A model generated the notes under the pieces. It worked only from the letters and a program-made list of their open reading frames with translations. It was not told the DNA's origin and ran no database searches. A DNA stretch of 39,096 nucleotides from JAKPNF01 sp031556275 (GTDB lineage Bacteria; Verrucomicrobiota; Verrucomicrobiia; Opitutales; JAKPNF01), in the NCBI GenBank assembly GCA_031556275.1, contig JAVBTG010000040.1, positions 1 through 39,096 of the forward strand. The letters are read 5' to 3'. The first letter of the stretch is position 1. Each line of letters begins with the position of its first letter. This document shows positions 8,386 to 15,129 of this stretch, in pieces. The position numbers and the translations under genes are program-made.

Positions 8386-9471
8386 TTAGTCTTTCAAAAA
8401 GCCGTTCACCAATCCGTGCAATGCCGGGGCGTTCACCAAAAAGGAGTCATGGCCGTAATCCATCTCGATCTCGGCGTAGCTGGCGCGTTTGCCCGCCTTC
8501 AGCATGGCGTAGGCGATCTCGCGGTTTTGGGCGGGTGGAAAGAGCCAGTCAGAAGTGAAGCCCACGACCAACGCGCGGGCCCGCATCGGCTCAAAGGCCT
8601 TCCACAGCTCGCCGTCCGGCCCGTGGAGGTCGAAGCGGTCGAGGGCGTTGGTGAAATAAATATAGGTGTTCGCGTCGAAGCGGTTGACGAAGCTTTTGCC
8701 CTGATAGCGCAGGTACTCGGCCACCTCAAAGCGGTTTTTCGCGAATTTGCGCTGCATCCCCTTGTCGGAAAGATAGGTGATGTGCGCCATCATGCGCGCG
8801 ACGGAGAGGCCGACATCCGGCCCCTTTTGCGGGCCGTAATCGCCCTCCTTCCAGTCGGGATCCTGCATGATCGCGCAGCGGCCCACCTCGTTGAAGGCGA
8901 TGGCCTGCGCGTTTTGGCGGGCGGTCGTCGCGAGCGCGAGCACGCGGTCCACTTTTTCGGAAAACTCTATCCCCCATTGGAGCGCCTGCATCCCGCCCAT
9001 CGAGCCGCCGACCGCGCAGGCGACGCGGTTGATGCCCAAATGCCCGAACACAAGCCTGCCCTGCGCGCGCACCATGTCGCGCACGGTGATCTGTGGGAAG
9101 GCCATGTGATACGGCTTTTTCGTGCGCGGGTCGATGGATGCCGGCCCCGTGGAGCCTTGGCAGCCGCCAATGCAGTTGGAGCACACGACAAAAAAACGGT
9201 TCGTGTCGAGCGGCTTTCCGGGCCCGATCATGCGGTTCCACCAGCCGGGCTTGGCGTCGTCAAACGAATGCACTCCCGCGCAGTGGTGGTCGCCGCTCAG
9301 GGCGTGGAAGACGAGCAGCGCGTTGTCCTTCGCGACGTTGAGCTTGCCGTAGGTCTCGTAGCGCAGGGTGAATTCGGGGAGCGTTTCCCCGCTGTCGAAC
9401 ACGAAAGGCTCCTTCGAGACAAAGTCCTCGAAGCTCACAAGCCCGACCTCTCCTTCGGAGGGGTCGGGCAT
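8386..9471 (-). CDS. metX: Homoserine O-acyltransferase MetX
   Basis: Alpha/beta-hydrolase enzyme that acylates the hydroxyl of L-homoserine, the first committed step of methionine synthesis; 361 residues. The nucleophile elbow AVGGSMGGMQALQW carries Ser157. The LRYETYG and HALSGDHH blocks lie near residues 36-62, and the catalytic His sits in MDYGHDSFL near the C-terminus. The longer reading frame (ATG at 9693) runs through yebC on the same strand and has non-family residues, so the start at 9471 (MPDPSEGEVGLVSFEDF) is preferred. Acetyl versus succinyl donor cannot be told by eye. Sixty-eight bases separate it from yebC; no SAM riboswitch was recognised there. Confidence 0.94.
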   Translation of the reverse strand: MPDPSEGEVGLVSFEDFVSKEPFVFDSGETLPEFTLRYETYGKLNVAKDNALLVFHALSGDHHCAGVHSFDDAKPGWWNRMIGPGKPLDTNRFFVVCSNCIGGCQGSTGPASIDPRTKKPYHMAFPQITVRDMVRAQGRLVFGHLGINRVACAVGGSMGGMQALQWGIEFSEKVDRVLALATTARQNAQAIAFNEVGRCAIMQDPDWKEGDYGPQKGPDVGLSVARMMAHITYLSDKGMQRKFAKNRFEVAEYLRYQGKSFVNRFDANTYIYFTNALDRFDLHGPDGELWKAFEPMRARALVVGFTSDWLFPPAQNREIAYAMLKAGKRASYAEIEMDYGHDSFLVNAPALHGLVNGFLKD

Positions 9472-9539
9472 CTGGGAAGCGTCGTTCACAAAAAACGCGT
9501 TAAAAAAGCTGGCGGCCGTGCGTCCAAACAAGCCAAGGC

Positions 9540-10298
9540 TTATGCCTCGGCCTGCGCCAGCAGTTCGTCCGAAATGTCGAAATTGGCAAAAACGTCGTTG
9601 ACGTCGTCGAGATCCTCCAGCGAGCTGATCATCTTCAAAATCTTCTTGGCGGTCTCCAAGTCGGTGATCGGGGTCTGGCTCGTGGGGATCCACGCCAGCG
9701 CCGACTCGACGGTCGGGATGCCCGCCTTGTTCAGCGCGTCGGAAATATTGTCGTAGTCCTTGATGTCGCAGAGCACTTCAAACACTTCGCCGCCCTCGTC
9801 CTTGATGTCCTCGGCTCCGGCCTCGAGGGCCACTTCCATCAGCTTGTCCTCGGAGGCGTTCTCCTTGGAGACGATGAACTGGCCCTTCTTGTTGAAGCTG
9901 AAATTGGTGAGCGCGCCCGGGCTACCGAGGTTGCCGCCGTGCTTGGTGAAGACGCTGCGCACCTCGGAGGTCGAGCGGTTCTTGTTGTCGGTCGTCGCGG
10001 TGACGACGACGCCCACGCCGGAAGCCGCGTAACCTTCGTACACCACTTCCTCGTACACGACACCCGGGATTTCGCCCGTGCCCTTTTTGATGGCGCGGTC
10101 GATGTTGTCGTTGGGCATGTTGGCGGCCTTGCCCTTGATGATGAGGGTGCGCAACCGCGCGTTGGTGGTCGGGTCGCCGCCGCTGGCACGGGCCGCGAGG
10201 GTCATTTCCTTGCTCAGGGAGCTGAAGATTTTGCCGCGCTTGGCGTCGACAGCCGCTTTGTGTCGTTTCGTGGTCGCCCACTTGCTATGTCCGGACAT
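9540..10298 (-). CDS. YebC/PmpR family protein (translation factor or regulator)
   Basis: Full-length YebC family protein, 252 residues. It begins with the invariant MSGHSKWATTKRHKAAVDAKRGKIFSSLSKE and has the RLRTLIIKGKAANMPNDNIDRAIKKG block. The EEVVYEGYAASGVGVVV segment and NKNRSTSEVRSVF follow. Members have been described as DNA-binding regulators and, more recently, as ribosome-associated factors relieving stalling at proline-rich stretches. The C-terminus ends in an acidic tail (SSLEDLDDVNDVFANFDISDELLAQ). It sits between yidC and metX on the same strand, 75 bases downstream of yidC. Confidence 0.95.
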   Translation of the reverse strand: MSGHSKWATTKRHKAAVDAKRGKIFSSLSKEMTLAARASGGDPTTNARLRTLIIKGKAANMPNDNIDRAIKKGTGEIPGVVYEEVVYEGYAASGVGVVVTATTDNKNRSTSEVRSVFTKHGGNLGSPGALTNFSFNKKGQFIVSKENASEDKLMEVALEAGAEDIKDEGGEVFEVLCDIKDYDNISDALNKAGIPTVESALAWIPTSQTPITDLETAKKILKMISSLEDLDDVNDVFANFDISDELLAQAEA

Positions 10299-10373
10299 GT
10301 GTTGCCTTGGGTTGAGAGTTTAGAGAGAAAATACCAGTTTTCCCTCGGTTGGTAAAATCATTTGCGGGATAAA

Positions 10374-12272
10374 TTAGCGGTTTTTACGCTTCACCTTCAC
10401 GGGGGCCATGCGCTGGGCGCCGGTTCCCTTGGCGGCGGGCAAAACGGTGACCGTCGGCTCGTCGTCCTTTTTGCGGTTGGTGAGCCACTGCTGGAAGATC
10501 GTGAAGATGTTCTGCACCGTCCAGTACAGCACGAGGCCGGAGGGGAATGTGTAGCAAAACACGAGGAAAATCAGCGGCATGAACTGGAACATGCGCCGCT
10601 GCATGGGATCCGTCGTCGGCGTCGGCGCCAGCTTCATCTGGAGCATCATCGTCGCCCCCATCAAGAGCGGCATCAGGTGGATCGCGAAGCCGCCGATGTG
10701 CCCCACGGTGTCGGGCATCGAAAGGTCCTTGAACCACAGGAAGGGCGCGTAGCGCAACTCCGGCGCCGATTTGAGCATGTAAAACAGCCCGATAAAAATG
10801 GGCAGCTGGATGAACAGCGGCAGACACCCGGCCGCCGGGTTGACCTTGTGCTGTTTGAACAGCTTGATCGTCTCCTGCTGCATGCGCTGAGGGTTGTCCT
10901 TGAACTGCTCGCGGACGGCCTTGAGGGGTTCTTGGATCTTCGCCATGCGCTTGGCGGAGCGGGTCTGGATGCCGGTCAGCGGCCAGATCAAAAGTTTTAT
11001 GATGATCGTCACTATAATGATCGACCAGCCCCAGCCCCACGCGGGCGAGACATGGACGATCAGCGAGTGCACCCCGATCAGCAATAGCAACATCGCCTTG
11101 GAAATAAAACTCACCCATCCGAAGCTCATCACCAGATCCTGATGCCCGCCGAGGCGGTCGAGGCGGACATACTCCTTCGGGCCGACGTAGTAGGAAACGT
11201 CGAGCGTCTGCGCCTCACCCGGGGCGATTTCCTCGCCCGCGAACGACAGCGAGGCCGCGATGCCCTTTTGCTGCGCGGACTTCTGCGCCGTAGCCTCGCC
11301 GACGACGGAGGTCTCCTGCGTGGAAGGTTCCGTCGCGGGTACGTCCACCATCTCGGACTTGGCGAACAAACGCAGGCCCTTCAACTTGCCCTTGGGCGTG
11401 ATGATGGCGGCGAAAAACTGGTTGCGCACGGCGCCCCACTCAATATTGGAGCCTTCGACGACGTAAGGCTTGGCCGCGCGCGCGCCGATGCCCAAAAAGC
11501 CGCTGCTGTCCGAGAAAACCTTGACGGACTCAAACGTGTCCCCGTCGGCGTTGTAGTAGCCGAAGGAAAGCATGTCGCCGATATTGTCGCTCAAAGTCGG
11601 CGGCAACTCGCCGATATTCAGCCAGAGCACGTCGGCGGGCAACGCAGCCTGTCCGCGGTTTTCGAGCGTCGTCTTGTGCTGGATGAGATACGGCTCGGCC
11701 TCGTCGCCCACGCTCGCGATGTCGTAGGTTCGCACGATGCGCAGGCCGCTAGGCAATTCCAGCGCATAGCGCACAGAGGTGGCGGTGGCTTCCTCCAGCT
11801 TGAAATTGGCCTGAATATACGGCACGTTCGCGTTCGGGCCCATGGCGTCCAACAAGGCACCCTTGCCCAAGGCCAGCGCGCTCACGGGCGCGCCGCTGTT
11901 GAACTCGACGGCGGGCTCCGTCGTTCCGACAAAAGCGGGGAATTTTTTGAGCACCACGCGCTCGATCGCACCGCCCTTGGTGGTGAAGACGACCTGAATA
12001 TAGTCGTTTTCGAGGGTGTGGGTGCCCACTTCAGTCGCTTTTGGCGCGACAAACAAGGAGTCCGCCGGAACGGTCGCGGTTATCGAGGCAGTCGGAGCCG
12101 CCTGCGGGGCGGTGGCGACCGGCTTGGGAGCGGCGGCCGCTTGCGCCGCCTGCTGCTGGGCCTGGGCCGCGCGTTGCGCCTCTAATTCCTTAGCGGAAGG
12201 CTGCCCCATAAAAAAGGCACCAGCCGCCAGCACGAGAAACAAAATACCTAAAAATGTGTTCTTTTTATCCAT
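10374..12272 (-). CDS. yidC: Membrane protein insertase YidC
   Basis: Gram-negative type YidC of 632 residues. It inserts and folds inner-membrane proteins alone or with SecYEG. The N-terminal TM anchor (TFLGILFLVLAAGAFFMG) is followed by an Ala/Gln/Pro-rich linker and a large periplasmic beta-sandwich domain (about residues 80-350). The conserved insertase core runs from about 370 to 600: GWSIIIVTIIIKLLIWPLT with the groove residues, then MAKIQEPLKAVREQFKDNPQ in the cytoplasmic hairpin, NPAAGCLPLFIQLPIFIGLF, and the last TMs ending VLYWTVQNIFTIFQQW. The C-terminus is basic (VKVKRKNR), as expected for ribosome contact. Unusually, three tiny membrane-protein genes separate it from yidD. Confidence 0.96.
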   Translation of the reverse strand: MDKKNTFLGILFLVLAAGAFFMGQPSAKELEAQRAAQAQQQAAQAAAAPKPVATAPQAAPTASITATVPADSLFVAPKATEVGTHTLENDYIQVVFTTKGGAIERVVLKKFPAFVGTTEPAVEFNSGAPVSALALGKGALLDAMGPNANVPYIQANFKLEEATATSVRYALELPSGLRIVRTYDIASVGDEAEPYLIQHKTTLENRGQAALPADVLWLNIGELPPTLSDNIGDMLSFGYYNADGDTFESVKVFSDSSGFLGIGARAAKPYVVEGSNIEWGAVRNQFFAAIITPKGKLKGLRLFAKSEMVDVPATEPSTQETSVVGEATAQKSAQQKGIAASLSFAGEEIAPGEAQTLDVSYYVGPKEYVRLDRLGGHQDLVMSFGWVSFISKAMLLLLIGVHSLIVHVSPAWGWGWSIIIVTIIIKLLIWPLTGIQTRSAKRMAKIQEPLKAVREQFKDNPQRMQQETIKLFKQHKVNPAAGCLPLFIQLPIFIGLFYMLKSAPELRYAPFLWFKDLSMPDTVGHIGGFAIHLMPLLMGATMMLQMKLAPTPTTDPMQRRMFQFMPLIFLVFCYTFPSGLVLYWTVQNIFTIFQQWLTNRKKDDEPTVTVLPAAKGTGAQRMAPVKVKRKNR

Positions 12273-12397
12273 GAAAAACGGGGGAGCGGCCCTACGCGCA
12301 TAAAAGCCCGCAGGGCCAAAAGAAGGTTCATCTTCTCATACTCCCCATTTTGGGGGCAACGCAAAAAGCGCGGGGAACTGGCCTTTCAGAAGGCCGC

Positions 12398-12583
12398 TCA
12401 GACGCAACAACACAGCGGAATCAGCGCTAAAAACGGCAAAGAAAGCCACAGGCACAGCCTCCTATACGGATGCTTTTCCAACAACGTGCGCCGAAAAAAC
12501 CATAACAGGGCCAGCAGTATCGCGTAAACCAGCAGGTAATTGATGAAGTGCCAGACCTCCCCCTGCAGATACCCTAACGTCAT
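12398..12583 (-). CDS. Tiny membrane protein C, unknown
   Basis: A 61-residue protein from the ATG at 12583; a TTG at 12601 would add six residues. Two hydrophobic helices are separated by a basic loop: HFINYLLVYAILLALLWF, then RRTLLEKHPYRRL, then LWLSLPFLALIPLCCCV. It ends in three consecutive cysteines. The loop pattern (WxxRTLxxKxPxxxL) resembles FWRTLFRDKPWLGF in the 93-residue protein two genes upstream, suggesting old paralogy. It lies in the yidD-yidC gap. No function recognised. Confidence 0.5.
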   Translation of the reverse strand: MTLGYLQGEVWHFINYLLVYAILLALLWFFRRTLLEKHPYRRLCLWLSLPFLALIPLCCCV

Positions 12584-12667
12584 GTCCAGCAGCACGGACA
12601 AAAATATTCCTACGTACTCATTTTTTTGTTTTGCATGGGCGTAATGTGTTTTTAGGGAAAGACATCA

Positions 12668-12865
12668 CTACCGATTAGCTGACTTTGGGATGTAAAAAAA
12701 ACACAGCCATATCTCCAATAAGATAAAGCCCGCCAATCCTATATTTATAGGATCAAATCCCCACTCCGGATATTCGCCAAACAGGACACAAATAGCATAT
12801 CCCGCGAATATCGCCAAGCAGGCCAAGGCGGCAACTAGGATCAAGACGGCAAGAATTGCTTTCAT
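12668..12865 (-). CDS. Tiny membrane protein B, unknown
   Basis: A 65-residue protein that starts at an ATG 8 bases after the stop of tiny membrane protein A; a longer in-frame reading from 12961 would overlap A and is not preferred. Two membrane helices are visible: MKAILAVLILVAALACLAIF (could also be a signal anchor) and NIGLAGFILLEIWLCFFYI, with an acidic connecting loop LFGEYPEWGFDP. It ends in a polar tail PKSANR. The local sequence is more AT-rich than the surrounding housekeeping genes. No family recognised. Confidence 0.5.
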   Translation of the reverse strand: MKAILAVLILVAALACLAIFAGYAICVLFGEYPEWGFDPINIGLAGFILLEIWLCFFYIPKSANR

Positions 12866-12873
12866 GAATATGC

Positions 12874-13155
12874 TCAAGACGGGCCGAAAATATCGCCCAA
12901 AATGCTCGCTAAAAAAACACAGCCAATAGGCCAAGCCAGCAAGGCTATGAACCCGAGCCACGGTTTATCTCGGAACAAGGTGCGCCAAAACAGGAATATC
13001 ACCGCCAACAGACTGCCGGAAGCCAGCCAATAAGCACTCTCACATTCGGGAAACATGGGAAACAAAAGCCCCCATAAAAAAAGCGCAAGAGGCGTTGCCG
13101 AAAGCGAAATGGCAAAATTTTTTGAGAGAGACTCTCTTCTGGAGGGCGAATCCAT
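12874..13155 (-). CDS. Tiny membrane protein A, unknown
   Basis: A 93-residue protein with a basic N-terminus (MDSPSRRESLSKNF) and about three hydrophobic helices: AISLSATPLALFLWGLLFPM, YWLASGSLLAVIFLFW and LGFIALLAWPIGCVFLASIL. A short basic loop RTLFRDKPW lies between helices 2 and 3 and resembles a loop in tiny membrane protein C. It is followed almost immediately by protein B. The gene lies 68 bases downstream of yidD on the same strand. No function recognised; the composition argues for a recent or fast-evolving insertion in an otherwise conserved block. Confidence 0.52.
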   Translation of the reverse strand: MDSPSRRESLSKNFAISLSATPLALFLWGLLFPMFPECESAYWLASGSLLAVIFLFWRTLFRDKPWLGFIALLAWPIGCVFLASILGDIFGPS

Positions 13156-13223
13156 TGCGCATTATCCATAAATGCACAAAAAGCGGACGGCAACCTAAAT
13201 GTGGCTTCGTGTCGCGCGTAGCA

Positions 13224-13505
13224 TTATTTTCCCTTCATTTTAGGCGGCGGCACAGGATCTTCCCCGCCTGGGTTCCACGGGTGGCAGCGGGCGATCCGTT
13301 TCGTGCCCAGCCACACGCCCTTGAAAACGCCGTGCGTGAGAATCGCCTGCCGCACGTACTCCGAACAACTCGGGGTAAAACGGCACCCGGCGTTGCCCCC
13401 GAACATGTGCTGCAGGGGCGACAAAAAGAGCTGATAGCCGCGCACGCAGACGGCCGCCGCGCGGCGCGCGAAGGAAGGGGCGTTTGCCTCGGGCGCGCGC
13501 GTCAT
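13224..13505 (-). CDS. yidD: Membrane protein insertion efficiency factor YidD
   Basis: Small amphipathic inner-membrane-associated protein of 93 residues that assists YidC-dependent insertion. The diagnostic block is all present: YQLFLSPLQHMFGGNAGCRF, TPSCSEYVRQAILTHG, KGVWLGTKRIARCHPWNPGG, followed by DPVP. The three family cysteines (GCRF, PSCSEY, RCHPW) are conserved. Its ATG overlaps the rnpA stop by 4 bases, so the two are translationally coupled. Confidence 0.96.
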   Translation of the reverse strand: MTRAPEANAPSFARRAAAVCVRGYQLFLSPLQHMFGGNAGCRFTPSCSEYVRQAILTHGVFKGVWLGTKRIARCHPWNPGGEDPVPPPKMKGK

Positions 13506-13924
13506 GCAACCGGGGCCTTTTTCGCCGCCGCCGCGGGCGGGGCCGGTTCCGGCGGCGGCGGGTGTTTTTCAAAATAGCGGGCGAGCTGCCCGCAGGCTTC
13601 GGCAAAACGCGCGGACAGCTCGGCATGCGAAAATTTCGCGTAACTTCGGCGGATGACAACCGACGTGTCGCACATGCGCGGCAGCAAGTCCACATGCGTG
13701 CGCAAGAGTTCCCTAAACACCCGCTTGGCGCGGTTGCGGCGCACGGCGTCGCCCACCAAATGCTTGCTGGAAATGATACCGAAACGGCGCGGAGCCCTGC
13801 CCTCAACGCGGGCGGAAAACGCCCTGCAGTTGACGCGGAACGGCCCCGCCTCGGCGAAGCGCCCCTCCTTGCGCACGGCGAGGAATTCTATGGGGTTGCG
13901 GAGCTTTTCGGCGGGATCGGGCAC
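13502..13924 (-). CDS. rnpA: Ribonuclease P protein component
   Basis: Protein subunit of RNase P, which binds the 5' leader of pre-tRNA; 140 residues from a GTG start at 13924. The RNR motif that contacts the RNA subunit is clear: AVRRNRAKRVFREL near residues 60-73. The upstream FRVNCRAF and GIISSKHLVGDAVRRNR strands match the family. The C-terminus carries an extra low-complexity tail rich in Pro, Ala and Lys (HPPPPEPAPPAAAAKKAPVA), beyond the usual length of about 115-120. It heads a minus-strand rnpA-yidD unit, with rpmH divergent rather than upstream in the same direction. Confidence 0.93.
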   Translation of the reverse strand: MPDPAEKLRNPIEFLAVRKEGRFAEAGPFRVNCRAFSARVEGRAPRRFGIISSKHLVGDAVRRNRAKRVFRELLRTHVDLLPRMCDTSVVIRRSYAKFSHAELSARFAEACGQLARYFEKHPPPPEPAPPAAAAKKAPVA

Positions 13925-14033
13925 GGGCGGAAAAAAGGATGCGTCGTTCGGGAGATTCTACCCAAAGCCGCGGCGCGAAGCAAGATGCGTCAGGACATTC
14001 AAGGAGGGAAACCCCATTTTTTTGCGCAAAGGC

Positions 14034-14063
14034 TTGACGGACGGCGCGCGGCTTGCTTATATA
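14034..14063 (+). promoter_or_regulatory. Sigma-70-type promoter of rpmH
   Basis: A -35 box TTGACG (14034-14039) and a -10 box TATATA (14058-14063) are separated by 18 bases, 34 bases ahead of the rpmH ATG. It is one of the clearest promoter matches in the window and supports rpmH as an independently transcribed plus-strand gene. Confidence 0.7.
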
Positions 14064-14097
14064 AAACTTTTCCCACTTTTAAATCCCGTCAAACGTC

Positions 14098-14232
14098 ATG
14101 CAACCGACCTATCGCCCTTCCAAGTTGTGCCGCGCCCGTAAGTGCGGTTTTCGCGCGCGCAAAGCCACTCGCGGTGGCCGCAAAGTCCTCCAGAACCGCC
14201 GCCGCCACGGCCGCGCCCGTCTGGCCATGTAG
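14098..14232 (+). CDS. rpmH: 50S ribosomal protein bL34
   Basis: A 44-residue, highly basic ribosomal protein of the large subunit. The sequence begins MQPTYRPSKLCRARKCGFRA and continues through RKATRGGRKVLQNRRRHGRARLAM, which aligns along its full length to the bL34 consensus (TxxPSxLxRxRxxGFRARMATxxGRxVLxxRRxKGRxRL). Two cysteines replace residues that are usually Lys/Arg or His. It is transcribed away from rnpA from its own promoter and is closed by a hairpin terminator at 14275. The gene is too short for a 60-codon cut-off and is easily missed. Confidence 0.95.
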   Translation: MQPTYRPSKLCRARKCGFRARKATRGGRKVLQNRRRHGRARLAM

Positions 14233-14274
14233 TCCGTTCGAAGGCCCCGCCTTCTTCGAGGCCCTGTGTCTCGC

Positions 14275-14305
14275 AAAAAACCCGCCAACATATGGCGGGT
14301 TTTTT
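14275..14305. terminator. Bidirectional terminator between rpmH and the rubrerythrin gene
   Basis: Stem CCCGCCA (14281-14287) pairs with TGGCGGG (14293-14299). It is flanked by an A-run on the left and a T-run on the right, so it works on both strands. It sits between convergent genes: rpmH (plus) and the rubrerythrin-like gene (minus). Confidence 0.88.
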
Positions 14306-14341
14306 GTTGGCCAAATTTAACAACAGCCCTTCCGTCAGTTC

Positions 14342-15016
14342 CTACTCCGCCTGCGTGATCTGACTGGCGGGCGCCCCGCACAAAACGCACGCGGCGTCGG
14401 GCCGGGCGTCCGAGATATTGCCGCAACCTTGGCAAACCCAATAGGCGCGATTTTCCAGCACGTCCGAAGCCCCGTTGAGCCATTCGGAAAGCAGGCGCAC
14501 CTGCTCGCGTTCGGCAGCCGTGATGCGCTCGAACAAAACGGCCGCCCCCTCCTCCTTCGCCGCGCGCGCCGTCTTGATGAAGGCGGGGAGCATGACCGCC
14601 CCCTCAAAATCCTCCCCCTGCAAGGCCATGCGCACGCCGACCTCGATATCATGCACCGCGGGATAACTCGTTTCGGGCACGTCGATCTTCCATCCGCGCT
14701 CTCGGGCGAGGTCCTCCAACATCCGCGCGTGCAATGTCTCCGACAAGGCAACGGCGCGCAACAAACGCGAGGCCGCCTGCAGTTTTATGCGTTGCGGCTT
14801 TTGAATCTCGGCCGATGCCCCCAGCTTATCCTCCACCCCCGAGGCGTACACCTCCGCCGCCAAGGCCGCATTGCGCTCCAGCCGCAAGGCGGTGTTGAGG
14901 TTGTCGATCGTGGCCTGCTGCATGTCGTCGCGTTGGCCGCACGCGGCCCACAGCAACAACGCGCCGCCCGCCAAAAACACCGAAAACACGCGAGAAAAAT
15001 GAAAGAAAGCCTGCAT
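14342..15016 (-). CDS. Lipid-anchored rubrerythrin-like protein
   Basis: Ferritin-like diiron protein with a C-terminal rubredoxin-type domain, 224 residues. Rubrerythrins are normally cytoplasmic peroxidases, but here a signal sequence precedes Cys26 (SVFLAGGALLLWAAC), suggesting lipoprotein export; the -3 residue is Trp, so the lipobox is not ideal. By alignment to the family, the diiron ligands appear as E in RLERNAA, ExxH in SETLH, and two Glu in GEDFEGAVMLPAF. The last helix reads AEREQ where the family has ExxH, so one His ligand is Gln. The rubredoxin site is CQGCG then CVLCG near residues 198-216. The start at 15016 is chosen over 15118, because the extra 34 residues do not precede a sensible signal peptide. 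Probably a peroxide or O2 detoxifying protein at the envelope; activity is uncertain. Confidence 0.8.
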   Translation of the reverse strand: MQAFFHFSRVFSVFLAGGALLLWAACGQRDDMQQATIDNLNTALRLERNAALAAEVYASGVEDKLGASAEIQKPQRIKLQAASRLLRAVALSETLHARMLEDLARERGWKIDVPETSYPAVHDIEVGVRMALQGEDFEGAVMLPAFIKTARAAKEEGAAVLFERITAAEREQVRLLSEWLNGASDVLENRAYWVCQGCGNISDARPDAACVLCGAPASQITQAE

Positions 15017-15129
15017 GAAGAAAAAGTGCCGAACGCCCTTTATTGTGCGGATATTCCCTTTCCCTTTCAATAATTTTGAAAACGGCGCAATTTGCTTGCC
15101 ATCAGGGGCCTCGCACAAAGAATACGCAC

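Noticed and set aside
9472..9539. Possible SAM riboswitch before metX
   Set aside because: Only 68 bases are available and no conserved SAM-riboswitch helices or motifs could be matched.
8008..9756. Plus-strand open frame of 582 codons across metW, metX and yebC
   Set aside because: Antisense to three well-supported genes; composition is typical of a shadow in GC-rich DNA.
11142..12185. Plus-strand frame of 347 codons opposite yidC
   Set aside because: Arg/Gly/Leu-rich shadow; yidC on the minus strand is unambiguous.
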